Assembly: GCF_024213665.1 (NCBI RefSeq) | Contig: NZ_JANAVP010000007.1 | Coordinates: 1 to 64,000, forward strand | DNA: 64,000 bases | From: Streptomyces sp. A3M-1-3 | GTDB taxonomy: Bacteria > Actinomycetota > Actinomycetes > Streptomycetales > Streptomycetaceae | Direction of reading: 5' to 3' | Shown here: positions 37,158 to 45,649 of the stretch, in pieces | How the letters are laid out: the number at the start of each line of letters is the position of its first letter | Position numbering within the stretch: position 1 is the stretch's first letter | Made by a program: the position numbers and the translations under genes | The notes under the pieces: model-generated | Database searches by the model: none | Told to the model about the DNA's origin: nothing | What the model saw: only the letters and a program-made list of their open reading frames with translations

Positions 37158-38078
37158 TCAAGCGTGCGACCCCCGGGACGTCTCTCCGGCCGTCTCACCG
37201 ATGAACGAGCGCAATGCGGCGGACAGCCGTTCCGGCTGGTCCTCGGCGATCAGCGTGCAGCTGTCCTCGATCTCCAGCAGCCTTCCCTGCGGCAGGAGTT
37301 CGGCCAGGCGCCGGCCGTGGGCGCGGGGCATCATCCGGTCCTCGGTGGCCCAGACGACCAGCGCGGGGCGGTCGAACGTACGCATCCCCTCGGCGGCTTC
37401 CAGGAGTTCCGTCCTGCGTACGCCCAGGTTGTAGCGGCGGAAGTCGGCGCGGATCGCGGGGTCGGTGAGCAGCGGGCGCAGCCAGCCGTCGACGATCTCG
37501 TCCGGTACGGGGTGCTTGGTGAGCGCACCGATACCTACCGGGAGGCGGCGCAGCGGGCGCAGGGCCAGCGTGCGGGCGAGGAGGATGACACCGCCGGGGA
37601 TCCGGCAGGCGCGGGAGATCAACTTGCCGGGGACGCCGGGCGGATAGTTGTCGAAGGCCTCGCAGGAGATGAGGACCAGGCGGGCGAGGCGGTCGGGATG
37701 GCGCGCGGCGACGGACTGGGCGCGGCCGCAGTCGCTCTCGACGAGGGTGACGTCGGTGAGGCCGAGCCGGTCGAGGAACTCCGCGATGAGTGCGACGACC
37801 GCGTCGGGGGTGAGCGGAACGCCGGGCCGCATGGGGGTGCGGTGTGAGCCGTACGGCAGGGTCGGCGCGAGGACGCGGTGGTCGGCGCGCAGGTCGGCGA
37901 CGACCTTTCGCCACACGGTCGCGTCGTGGACCAGCCCGTGCAGCAGGACGACGACCGGGCCCGGTCCGCCGGTGTCCTGGTAGGTGATGGTGCCTGCGGT
38001 GAGCTCGATGTCCCGTGTTTCCGTCATGGCGGCCCCGTCCGGTGCGTGCGACGCGCTCGGTTCTCGGTTCTCGGTCAT
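37158..38078 (-). CDS. Alpha/beta hydrolase fold protein with atypical triad
   Basis: A 306-residue alpha/beta hydrolase: oxyanion HG motif in VVLLHGLVHDATVWRKV, nucleophile elbow VESDCGRAQSVA and acidic residue ATEDRMMP. The elbow carries Asp instead of Ser, as in haloalkane dehalogenases and epoxide hydrolases. The segment that normally supplies the catalytic His reads IEDSCTLIAEDQP with Cys in that place. Activity is therefore doubtful or unusual. It lies upstream of the Rid/acyl-CoA dehydrogenase genes on the same strand, but 58 bases after them in transcription order, so co-transcription with the aryl-CoA island is possible. Confidence 0.82.
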   Translation of the reverse strand: MTENREPSASHAPDGAAMTETRDIELTAGTITYQDTGGPGPVVVLLHGLVHDATVWRKVVADLRADHRVLAPTLPYGSHRTPMRPGVPLTPDAVVALIAEFLDRLGLTDVTLVESDCGRAQSVAARHPDRLARLVLISCEAFDNYPPGVPGKLISRACRIPGGVILLARTLALRPLRRLPVGIGALTKHPVPDEIVDGWLRPLLTDPAIRADFRRYNLGVRRTELLEAAEGMRTFDRPALVVWATEDRMMPRAHGRRLAELLPQGRLLEIEDSCTLIAEDQPERLSAALRSFIGETAGETSRGSHA

Positions 38079-38136
38079 AGCGATGTTATGTCCAGGCGCC
38101 GAGGCAGGGGCAGGGGCCAGGGGCCAGGGGTGCAGG

Positions 38137-38535
38137 TCAGGGCAGCACCGCGAAGCCGTCCAGCTCGACCATGGCCTGTTCGTCCCAGAGCCGCGTCGCG
38201 CCGATCACCGCCATCGCCGGGTAGTCCCGGCCGGCCAACCGGTGCCAGATTCTGCCGAGTTCGGGGGCGTGGGCACGGTACGCGGCCACGTCCGTCGCGT
38301 ACACCGTGACGCGGGCGAGAGCGGCGGGGGTCCCTCCGGCCGCACGCAGGGCGGTCAGCAGGTTGGTGAGGGCGGTTTCGAACTGGGCGGGCAGCGTCTC
38401 GCCCGTCACCTTGCCGGCCGGGTCGAGCGCGGTCTGGCCGGCCAGGAAGACCACGCGGCTGCCGGTCGCGGTGACGGCGTGCGAGAAGCCGGTCGGCGGG
38501 GAGAGTTCTGCGGGGTTGATGCGCTGCAGGCTCAT
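38137..38535 (-). CDS. Rid family (YjgF/YER057c/UK114) protein
   Basis: A 132-residue Rid-fold protein: VVFLAGQTALDPAGKV, LPAQFETALTNLLTALRAAG, ARVTVYATDVAAYRA and YPAMAVIGATRLWDEQAMVELDG (truncated here). RidA proper has an Arg in a Pro-x-Arg near this last block to hydrolyse enamines; here the position is Met, so it belongs to another Rid subgroup. The ATG start overlaps the acyl-CoA dehydrogenase stop (ATGA, 38532-38535), with AAGGAG eight bases upstream. In an aminobenzoyl-CoA pathway, a Rid protein could help deaminate an enamine intermediate (inference). Confidence 0.88.
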   Translation of the reverse strand: MSLQRINPAELSPPTGFSHAVTATGSRVVFLAGQTALDPAGKVTGETLPAQFETALTNLLTALRAAGGTPAALARVTVYATDVAAYRAHAPELGRIWHRLAGRDYPAMAVIGATRLWDEQAMVELDGFAVLP

Positions 38536-39659
38536 GCGTACAACTCCTTGGCGATGATGGTGCGCTGAACCTCGGTGGCGCCTTCGTAGATGCGTGGGGC
38601 GCGCACCTCGCGGTAGAGGTGTTCGAGGAGATGGCCGCGCTGGAGGGCGCGCGCGCCGTGCAGTTGGACGGCCGCGTCGACGACGTACTGCGCGGTCTCG
38701 GTGGCCAGCAGCTTCGCCATGGCGGAGCGCCGTGCGATGCCTGGCGCCGCGCCGTCGTACGCGGAGGCTGCGGCGTACACGAGGAGCCGGGCGGCCTCGG
38801 TGCGGGTGGCCATCTCGGCGACGCGGTGGGCGACGGACTGCAGTTCGTTCAGCGGGCCGCCGAACGCGGTGCGTCCTGCGGTGTGCACGAGTGTGGCGTC
38901 CAGCGCGGCCTGGGCCATGCCGACGGCGAACGCGCCGACGCTCGGACGGAACAGGTTCAGGGTGTTCATGGCGACGCGGAAGCCGCGGTCCGGCTCGCCG
39001 AGTACGTCGGCCGCGGTGACCGGGACGCCGTCGAAGGTGAGCGCGCCGATGGGGTGCGGGGAGAGCATGTCGAGGCGGGCACCCGTCAGTCCCGGTCGGT
39101 CCGCGGGGACGAGGAATGCGGTGACTCCACGGGCACCGGCGCCTTCGGTGGTCCGGGCGAAGACGGTGTAGAAGTCGGCCTCGGGGGCGTTGGAGATCCA
39201 GCACTTCTCGCCGGACAGCCGCCATCCGCCGTCGTTCGCGCCCCGGTCGGTGGCCCGGTCCGCCTTGAGGGCCAGCGCGGCGGCGTCCGATCCCGCGCCC
39301 GGCTCGCTGAGTGCGAAGGCGGCCACCGCGCGGCCCGCCATCACCTCGGGAAGCCAGCGCTGCCGCTGCGCGGCCGTGCCGGATTGCACGATCGGGTACG
39401 TGCCGAGACCCTGGAGGGCGAGGGCGGTCTCGGCCTCGGTGCACGAGTAGGCGAGGGATTCGCGCATGAGACAGAGGTCGAGGGCCCCGGCCGTGAACAG
39501 CCGGTCGAGAAGCCCGAGTTCGCCGAGGGCGGCGACGAGCGGGCGGTTGACGCGGCCCGGCTCCCCCTTCTCCGCGAGGGGGCGCAATCGCTCGGCGGCC
39601 AGCGCGCGCAGCTCCGCGCACCACTCCTGTTGTTCCGGCTCCAGCGCGAATCCGGGCAT
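38532..39659 (-). CDS. Acyl-CoA dehydrogenase
   Basis: A 375-residue flavoprotein with the full acyl-CoA dehydrogenase layout: alpha N-domain, FAD-binding signature FALSEPGAGSDAAAL with WRLSGEKCWISNAP, and a C-domain ending RAPRIYEGATEVQRTIIAKE, where the family's catalytic Glu lies. It should introduce a 2,3-double bond into a CoA thioester derived from the ring product of the neighbouring monooxygenase/reductase. ATG 39659 is preceded by a GAGGGG stretch. It diverges from the CoA ligase gene; a GTGACGACAGTCAA element lies in the shared promoter. Confidence 0.92.
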   Translation of the reverse strand: MPGFALEPEQQEWCAELRALAAERLRPLAEKGEPGRVNRPLVAALGELGLLDRLFTAGALDLCLMRESLAYSCTEAETALALQGLGTYPIVQSGTAAQRQRWLPEVMAGRAVAAFALSEPGAGSDAAALALKADRATDRGANDGGWRLSGEKCWISNAPEADFYTVFARTTEGAGARGVTAFLVPADRPGLTGARLDMLSPHPIGALTFDGVPVTAADVLGEPDRGFRVAMNTLNLFRPSVGAFAVGMAQAALDATLVHTAGRTAFGGPLNELQSVAHRVAEMATRTEAARLLVYAAASAYDGAAPGIARRSAMAKLLATETAQYVVDAAVQLHGARALQRGHLLEHLYREVRAPRIYEGATEVQRTIIAKELYA

Positions 39660-39686
39660 CGCACGCCCCTCTCTTATCGCGAACTG

Positions 39687-39700
39687 TTGACTGTCGTCAC
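39687..39700. promoter_or_regulatory. Inverted-repeat operator candidate (site 1 of 2)
   Basis: Plus strand TTGAC-TGTC-GTCAC, i.e. GTGAC-GACA-GTCAA on the minus strand. It lies between the divergent acyl-CoA dehydrogenase and CoA ligase genes, 28 bases before the dehydrogenase start. The same motif occurs upstream of the enoyl-CoA hydratase at 45650-45663, so it is probably the site of the local PaaX-type regulator. Confidence 0.55.
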
Positions 39701-39808
39701 CATCACGATACGCTCGTTCCGCGACCGCACGGCCGGCCCAGCCCACGGGTTCTGGGGGTTCTTCCCCCCAGAGAACACAACGGACCGTCGCAAGGGGGCG
39801 AACCCGCC

Positions 39809-41425
39809 TTGAACCTCAAGCCTTCGGCGCACACGGACACTTTTGCGCGCGACCATCTGCCGCCCGCCGACCAGTGGCCGGACCTCGCTTTCGACCTGCC
39901 CGGCCTGCGCTACCCCGACCGCCTCAACTGCGGGGCCGAGCTGCTGGACCGTACGGTCGAACGGTTCGGCGCGGAGCGGCCCGTCTTCCGTACCGCCGCG
40001 GGCCCGGTCTGGACGTACGGAGAGCTACGGGGGCACGTCGACCGGATCGCGCATGTGCTGACCTCCGATCTGGGTGTGGTGCCGGGGAACCGGGTGCTCC
40101 TGCGCGGACCCACCACCCCCTGGCTCGCCGCGTGCTGGCTCGCGGTGATGAAGGCGGGCGGGGTGGCGGTCACCGTGCTGGCGCAGCAGCGCGCCGGCGA
40201 ACTGGCGACGATGTGCGAGATCGCACGGGTCAGCCACGCGCTGTGTGACATCGGGGCGGTCGACGATCTGGCGAAGGCCGAGGTGCCGGGGCTGCGCATC
40301 ACCGCCTACGGCGGGGACGCGCCGGACGATCTGCTGCGGCTGGCGGCGGGCAGGCCGCAGCGGTACGCGGCGGTGGAGACCTCGGCCGACGATGTCGCCC
40401 TGATCGCCTTCACCTCCGGCACCACCGGGCGCCCCAAGGGCTGTATGCACTTCCACCGCGATGTGCTGGCCGTCGCCGACACGTTCTCCCGGGAGGTGCT
40501 GCGTCCGAGTCCGGACGACGTGTTCGCGGGCAGTCCGCCGCTCGGCTTCACCTTCGGGCTCGGCGGCCTGGTGATCTTCCCGATGCGGGCGGGCGCTTCC
40601 GCGCTGCTGCTCGAACAGGCCGGGCCCCGGCAGCTGCTGCCGGCGCTGGCCGAGCACCGCGTCTCGGTACTGTTCACCGCGCCGACCGCGTACCGCGCGA
40701 TGCTGGACGAGCTGGGCCGGACAAACGGCCGGTACGACATCAGCGCGCTGCGGCGCTGCGTGTCGGCGGGAGAGAACCTGCCGGCCGCCACCTGGCAAAG
40801 CTGGCACGAGCGCACCGGGCTGGGCATTATCAACGGCATCGGCGCGACCGAGCTGCTGCACATCTTCATCTCCGCGGCGGACGAGGCGATCAGGCCGGGG
40901 ACGACCGGCCTTCCGGTACCCGGCTGGGACGCGCGCGTGGTGGACGGGGCCGGCCGGCCGGTGCCGGACGGGGAGCCGGGACTGCTCGCGGTGCGCGGGC
41001 CGGTCGGCTGCCGCTATCTGGCGGACGCGCGCCAGCGCGAGTACGTACGGGACGGCTGGAATTTCACCGGTGACACCTACGTACGCGAACCGGACGGCTA
41101 CTTCCGCTATGTGGCCCGCGCCGACGACATGATCATCTCGGCGGGCTACAACATCGCCGGACCCGAGGTCGAGGAGGCACTGCTGCGGCACCCGGACGTG
41201 GCGGAGGCCGCGGTGGTCGGGCGGCCCGACGAGCGGCGGGGCCAGATCGTAGTGGCGTACACCGTGCTGCGGGAGGGCGCGGAGCAGTCGGCGGAGGGCA
41301 TGAGAGAGTTCATGCGCTCGGAACTCGCCCCGCACAAATGCCCGCGCGCGTTCGTCTTCCTGAGCGCCCTGCCGCGCACCGCCACCGGGAAACTGCAGCG
41401 CTTCCGGCTGCGCGATCTAGAGTGA
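39809..41425 (+). CDS. Benzoate/2-aminobenzoate-CoA ligase family protein
   Basis: A 538-residue ANL-superfamily adenylate-forming enzyme: P-loop-like FTSGTTGRPKGCMHFHRD, GIGATELLHIFIS, and the C-terminal hinge and Lys (YFRYVARADDMIISAGYNIA, then TGKLQRFRLRD). The spacing and the LNCGAELLDR start match benzoate-CoA ligases. The partners here (monooxygenase/OYE fusion, Rid protein) point to 2-aminobenzoate (anthranilate) as substrate. The best start is TTG 39809, about ten bases after AAGGGGG. The PaaX regulator follows with a 4-base gap, so they are co-transcribed. Confidence 0.88.
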   Translation: MNLKPSAHTDTFARDHLPPADQWPDLAFDLPGLRYPDRLNCGAELLDRTVERFGAERPVFRTAAGPVWTYGELRGHVDRIAHVLTSDLGVVPGNRVLLRGPTTPWLAACWLAVMKAGGVAVTVLAQQRAGELATMCEIARVSHALCDIGAVDDLAKAEVPGLRITAYGGDAPDDLLRLAAGRPQRYAAVETSADDVALIAFTSGTTGRPKGCMHFHRDVLAVADTFSREVLRPSPDDVFAGSPPLGFTFGLGGLVIFPMRAGASALLLEQAGPRQLLPALAEHRVSVLFTAPTAYRAMLDELGRTNGRYDISALRRCVSAGENLPAATWQSWHERTGLGIINGIGATELLHIFISAADEAIRPGTTGLPVPGWDARVVDGAGRPVPDGEPGLLAVRGPVGCRYLADARQREYVRDGWNFTGDTYVREPDGYFRYVARADDMIISAGYNIAGPEVEEALLRHPDVAEAAVVGRPDERRGQIVVAYTVLREGAEQSAEGMREFMRSELAPHKCPRAFVFLSALPRTATGKLQRFRLRDLE

Positions 41426-41429
41426 CCAC

Positions 41430-42236
41430 GTGGCCGAGCAGCACACCCCGCGATCCCTGATCGTCACCTACTACGGCGCCTACGGACGCGAGTCCGCGGG
41501 CTCCGTCCCGGTGGCCGCCCTCGTCCGGCTGCTGGGGGCGGTCGGGGTCGACGCGCCGTCCGTACGCTCCTCCGTCTCCCGGCTCAAGCGCCGCGGCTTC
41601 CTCGTCCCGGGCCGTACGGAGGAGGGGGCGGCCGGCTACGCCCTGTCCCCGGAGGCCCGCCAGCTCCTGGACGACGGCGACCGGCGCATCTACGAGCCTC
41701 CGGCGCCGCGGCTCGACGACGGGTGGGTGCTCGCCGTCTTCTCCGTACCGGAGCCGGAACGGCACAAGCGGCACTTGTTGCGTTCCCGGCTGGCGCGGCT
41801 GGGTTTCGGGACGGCGGCACCGGGTGTGTGGATCGCTCCGGCGCGGCTGTACGACGAGACCAGGCACACCCTGGAGCGGATGCATCTCGGCTCGTACGTG
41901 GACCTGTTCCGCGGTGATCATCTGGGCTTCACGCCGACGGCCGAGGCGGTGGCGCGCTGGTGGGACCTGGCGGGGATCGCCAAGCAGCACGAGGAGTTCC
42001 TGGACCTTCACGAGCCGGTGCTGCGCTCCTGGCAGGCGGGGCGAACGGTCACCCCGCAGGACGCGTACCGGGACTACCTGCTCGCCCTGGACTCCTGGCG
42101 GCAGCTGCCGTACGCGGACCCGGGCCTGCCGGCCGAGCTGCTGCCGGAGGGATGGCCGGGCGGCAGGTCGGCGGCCGTCTTCGGTGAGCTGCACGCGCGG
42201 CTGCGGGAGGCGGGGGCGGAGTTCGCCCGGTCGTGA
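41430..42236 (+). CDS. PaaX-family transcriptional regulator
   Basis: A 268-residue PaaX-type protein: N-terminal winged HTH (APSVRSSVSRLKRRGFLVPG, about 41-60), central Cas2-like domain (DDGWVLAVFSVPEPERHKRHL is its start) and C-terminal PaaX_C (AYRDYLLALDSWRQLPYADP). PaaX repressors release DNA on binding an aryl-CoA. Placed directly after the CoA ligase gene (GTG 41430), this one probably senses the CoA thioester made by that ligase and controls the island through the repeated GTGACnnCAGTCA-type motif. Confidence 0.9.
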   Translation: MAEQHTPRSLIVTYYGAYGRESAGSVPVAALVRLLGAVGVDAPSVRSSVSRLKRRGFLVPGRTEEGAAGYALSPEARQLLDDGDRRIYEPPAPRLDDGWVLAVFSVPEPERHKRHLLRSRLARLGFGTAAPGVWIAPARLYDETRHTLERMHLGSYVDLFRGDHLGFTPTAEAVARWWDLAGIAKQHEEFLDLHEPVLRSWQAGRTVTPQDAYRDYLLALDSWRQLPYADPGLPAELLPEGWPGGRSAAVFGELHARLREAGAEFARS

Positions 42237-42254
42237 CGCGCTTGCGGCGGACCT

Positions 42255-42425
42255 CGTCCGGTGGAGAACAACCTGCTGCTGACCGTGGCCGGCCTTCGGC
42301 CGGGACACCGGCCAGTCGTCCGTGACCGCCGAAGCCGCGGTCGAGGACCGCCTCGGCCACGGCGGGCTCACGCTCTGGGAGGCCGACGGCACGCCCGTGC
42401 CCCTGGCGGGCGCCACCCGTGCCGC
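42255..42425 (+). pseudogene. GNAT acetyltransferase remnant
   Basis: From 42261 the plus strand reads VENNLLLTVAGLR and, after a frame change, from 42322 VTAEAAVEDRLGHGGLTLWE then ADGTPVPLAGATRAAG. The VENxxLLTVA and LxxWExDGxPVxLAG blocks are familiar from the N-terminal half of actinobacterial GNAT-fold N-acetyltransferases. The acetyl-CoA-binding part is missing and no start is visible. It is squeezed between the PaaX gene and the end of the monooxygenase fusion. Confidence 0.45.
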
Positions 42426-42449
42426 CGGGCGGCTACCGGGCCGTGACCC

Positions 42450-44768
42450 TCAGCTCAGTGTGAGTCGCGGCTTCGGGCCGTCCGTGCGGCCCGTCGGGGG
42501 TTTGCGGCTGCCCGCCCGGTACGGGAGGGGCCAGGGGGCGCCCGGGCCGGTGTAGTTCTGGTCGGCCGCGGCGTGCAGGGTCCAGTGGGGGTCGTACAGG
42601 TGCGGGCGGGCCAGGGCGCACAGGTCGGCGCGGCCTGCCAGCAGCAGGGAGTTGACGTCGTCCCAGGAGGAGATGGCGCCGACCGCGATGACGGGCACGC
42701 GGAGGGTGTTGCGGATCCGGTCGGCGTACGGCGTCTGGTACGAGCGGCCGTACTCGGGACGCTCGTCGGGCACGACCTGGCCCGTGGAAACGTCGATCGC
42801 GTCGGCCCCGTGCGCGGCGAAGGCGCGGGCGATCTCCACGGCGTCCTCGGCGGTGTTTCCGCCGGCCGCCCAGTCGGTGGCGGAGATGCGGACGGTCATC
42901 GGCCGGTCGGCCGGCCAGCTGTCGCGTACCGCGTCGAAGACTTCGAGGGGGAAGCGCAGCCGGTTCTCGAGCGGGCCGCCGTATGCGTCGGTGCGGCGGT
43001 TGGTGAGCGGGGAGAGGAAGCCGGAGAGCAGGTAGCCGTGGGCGCAGTGGAGTTCGAGGAGGTCGAAACCGCATCCGGCGGCCCTGCGGGCAGCGGCGGC
43101 GAACTGTTCGCGGATGTCGGTGAGCCCGGCCCGGTCGAGTGTGCGCGGCGCCTGGCTGACGCCTGGCTGGTACGGGATCGCGGACGCGGCGGACAGGGGC
43201 CAGTTGCCGTCGTCCAGGGGCTGGTCGATGCCTTCCCACATCAGCCGCGTCGAACCCTTGCGTCCGGAGTGGCCGAGCTGGAGCCCGATCGCCGTGCCCG
43301 GGGACTGCCGGTGGACGAATGCTGTGATCCGTTGCCAGGCGGCGGCCTGTTCCGGGGTGTAGAGGCCGGCGCAGCCGGGGGTGATGCGGCCCTCCGGGCT
43401 GACGCACACCATCTCGGTCATCACCAGCCCGGCTCCGCCCAGCGCCCGCGCGCCGAGATGGACGAGGTGGAAGTCGCCGGGGACGCCGTCCTCGGCGGAG
43501 TACATGTCCATGGGCGAGACGACGACCCGGTTGCGCAGGGTCAGCCCGCGCAGCCGGAACGGGGTGAACATCGGCGGGGTGCCGGGTGGGCAGCCGAAGT
43601 CCCGCTCGACGGCCTCGGTGAAGGCGGGGTCGCGCAGCCGCAGGTTGTCGTGGGTGACGCGGCGGCTGCGGGTGAGGAGGTTGAAGGCGAACTGGTGGGC
43701 CGGCTGGCCGAGGTACGTCGGCAGCTCCTCGAACCAGCGGAGGCTGGCGGCGGCGGCCCGCTGTGTCGACTCGACGACCGGCCGGCGCTCGGTCTCGTAT
43801 GCGGCGAGGGCTTCGGGCAGGCCGGGCTGTTCCTGGATGCAGGCGGCCAGGGCGAGGGCGTCCTCGACCGCGAGTTTGGTGCCGGAGCCGATGGAGAAGT
43901 GCGCGGTGTGGGCGGCGTCGCCGAGCAGCACGGTGTTGCCGTGCGACCAGCGCCGGTTGACGACGGTGCGGAACGCGCTCCAGGTGGACTTGTTGCCACG
44001 GAGCGGGCGGCCCCCGAGCGCCTCGGCGAAGATCTTGGCGCAGCGCTCGGCGGACTGCTGCTCGTCGCACTCGTCGAGTCCGGCGGCCCGCCAGACCTCC
44101 TCCCGCATCTCGACGATGACGGTGGATGCGGCGCAGGCGCCGGTTCCGTAGGGGTAGCCGTGCAGCTGCATCACGCCGTGTTCGGTCTCGGCGATCTCGA
44201 AGCGGAACGCGTCGAAGGCGAAGTCGGCGGCGAGCCAGATATAGCGGCAGTCGTGGGTGGCGATGTGGGGCGCGAAGACATCGGCGTGCGCCTCGCGGGT
44301 GAGGCTGTGCACGCCGTCGGCCGCGATCACCAGGTCGTACGCCGTGGAGAGTTCGGCGGCGGGTGGCGCCTCCGCGCGGAAGCGGAGGTGTACGCCGAGC
44401 GACCGGCAGCGTTCGTGCAGGATCTCCAGCAGCCGACGCCGGCCGAGAGCCGCGAAGCCGTGGCCGCCGGAGGTGAGGGTGCGGCCGCGGTGGACGACGT
44501 CGATGTCGTCCCAGCGTACGAACTCGTCCTGCAGGGCACGGTAGACGGCCGGGTCGGCGTGCTGGATACCGCCCAGGGTCTCGTCGGAGAGGACGACGCC
44601 GAAGCCGAAGGTGTCGTCGGGGGCGTTGCGTTCCCAGACGGTGATGTCGCGCTCGGGGCCGAGTCGTTTGAGCAGGGCGGCCGCGTACAGGCCGCCAGGC
44701 CCGCCGCCAATGACGGCGACCCGCATGGCTGTCGGCTCGGTGCTCGCGGGCGGGCTGCTCGCGGGCAT
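42450..44768 (-). CDS. FAD monooxygenase / NADH:flavin oxidoreductase fusion (2-aminobenzoyl-CoA monooxygenase/reductase-like)
   Basis: A 772-residue fusion. The N-terminal half is a class A flavin hydroxylase (VAVIGGGPGGLYAAALLKRL near residue 16; GD motif VLLGDAAHTAHFSIGSG). From about residue 395 it is an old-yellow-enzyme domain (MFTPFRLRGLTLRNRVVVSP, LGHSGRKGS, CGFDLLELHCAHGYLLSGFL, AYGGPLENRLRFPLEV). This architecture matches Azoarcus evansii 2-aminobenzoyl-CoA monooxygenase/reductase, which hydroxylates and reduces the ring of the CoA ester. Salicylyl-CoA 5-hydroxylase is the close alternative label. ATG 44768 lies 2 bases after the hydratase stop, so the two are coupled. Confidence 0.9.
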   Translation of the reverse strand: MPASSPPASTEPTAMRVAVIGGGPGGLYAAALLKRLGPERDITVWERNAPDDTFGFGVVLSDETLGGIQHADPAVYRALQDEFVRWDDIDVVHRGRTLTSGGHGFAALGRRRLLEILHERCRSLGVHLRFRAEAPPAAELSTAYDLVIAADGVHSLTREAHADVFAPHIATHDCRYIWLAADFAFDAFRFEIAETEHGVMQLHGYPYGTGACAASTVIVEMREEVWRAAGLDECDEQQSAERCAKIFAEALGGRPLRGNKSTWSAFRTVVNRRWSHGNTVLLGDAAHTAHFSIGSGTKLAVEDALALAACIQEQPGLPEALAAYETERRPVVESTQRAAAASLRWFEELPTYLGQPAHQFAFNLLTRSRRVTHDNLRLRDPAFTEAVERDFGCPPGTPPMFTPFRLRGLTLRNRVVVSPMDMYSAEDGVPGDFHLVHLGARALGGAGLVMTEMVCVSPEGRITPGCAGLYTPEQAAAWQRITAFVHRQSPGTAIGLQLGHSGRKGSTRLMWEGIDQPLDDGNWPLSAASAIPYQPGVSQAPRTLDRAGLTDIREQFAAAARRAAGCGFDLLELHCAHGYLLSGFLSPLTNRRTDAYGGPLENRLRFPLEVFDAVRDSWPADRPMTVRISATDWAAGGNTAEDAVEIARAFAAHGADAIDVSTGQVVPDERPEYGRSYQTPYADRIRNTLRVPVIAVGAISSWDDVNSLLLAGRADLCALARPHLYDPHWTLHAAADQNYTGPGAPWPLPYRAGSRKPPTGRTDGPKPRLTLS

Positions 44769-44770
44769 GG

Positions 44771-45598
44771 TCACCTGCCCTGCCATTTGGGCGGGCGTTT
44801 CTCGGTGAAGGCGGCATGGAACTCGGCGTAGTCCTCGCCGTTCATGAGGAGCGCCTGTGTCGCCGCGTCCAGCTCGACTGCGGCGGCGAGGGGCATGTCG
44901 AGTTCGGCGGTGAGCAGCGCCTTGGTCTGTGCGTACGCCAGGGCCGGCCCGTCCGCGAGACGGCGGGCCAGGTCGCCGGCCCGGGTGTCGGTGTCTCCCT
45001 CGTCCACCAGCTCGCTGATCAGGCCGATCCGCTCGGCCTCGGGGGCGCGTACCGGTTCGCCGAGCATCAGCAGCCGGGTGGCGTGGCCCAGTCCGACGAC
45101 GCGCGGCAGCAGGTAGGCGGCGCCCATGTCGCCGCCGGAGAGTCCGACCCGGGTGAAGAGGAACGCGAAGCGTGCGGTGGGGTCGGCGATACGGAAGTCC
45201 GCGGCCAGGGCGAGGACGGCGCCGGCGCCCGCGGCGACGCCGTGGACCGCCGCGATCACCGGGAAGGGGCATTCGCGCAGCGCCCGTACCACCTGGCCGG
45301 TCATCCGGTTGAAGTCGAGGAGCTGCGCGGTGTCCATGGCGAGCGTGGCGCCGATGATCTCGTCGACGTCGCCGCCCGAGCAGAAGCCGCGCCCTTCGCC
45401 GCCGAGCACCAGGGCCCGGACGGACCGCTCACGGGACAGTTCGGCCACGAGGTCACGGAGATCCGCGTACGCGCCGAAGGTGAGGGCGTTGAGTTTCTCG
45501 GGCCGGGCGAGGGTGACGGTCGCGACGCCGTTGTGCCTGGTGAGCCGCAGGTGACGCCACTCTTCGGTGCGGGGCGCGGAGCCGGTGAAAGGGCTCAT
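44771..45598 (-). CDS. Enoyl-CoA hydratase/isomerase family protein
   Basis: A 275-residue crotonase with the oxyanion-hole motif GEGRGFCSGGDVDEI and the second block FPVIAAVHGVAAGAGAVLAL. In FAFLFTRVGLSGGDMGAAYL the first catalytic Glu position is not obvious. It probably hydrates or opens an alicyclic enoyl-CoA made by the neighbouring fusion enzyme and acyl-CoA dehydrogenase. ATG 45598 has GGAGG nine bases upstream. It is the first gene of a two-gene operon with the monooxygenase fusion and carries the second copy of the island's inverted repeat 52 bases upstream. Confidence 0.9.
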   Translation of the reverse strand: MSPFTGSAPRTEEWRHLRLTRHNGVATVTLARPEKLNALTFGAYADLRDLVAELSRERSVRALVLGGEGRGFCSGGDVDEIIGATLAMDTAQLLDFNRMTGQVVRALRECPFPVIAAVHGVAAGAGAVLALAADFRIADPTARFAFLFTRVGLSGGDMGAAYLLPRVVGLGHATRLLMLGEPVRAPEAERIGLISELVDEGDTDTRAGDLARRLADGPALAYAQTKALLTAELDMPLAAAVELDAATQALLMNGEDYAEFHAAFTEKRPPKWQGR

Positions 45599-45649
45599 GG
45601 GGGGGCGGCCTCCTTCGTCGGAAGACTCGGGAAACCGTATCACTGATCT

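Noticed and set aside
42433..44831. Long frames on both strands across the monooxygenase fusion
   Set aside because: Only the minus-strand frame ending at 42450 shows FAD and OYE motifs; the others are composition shadows.
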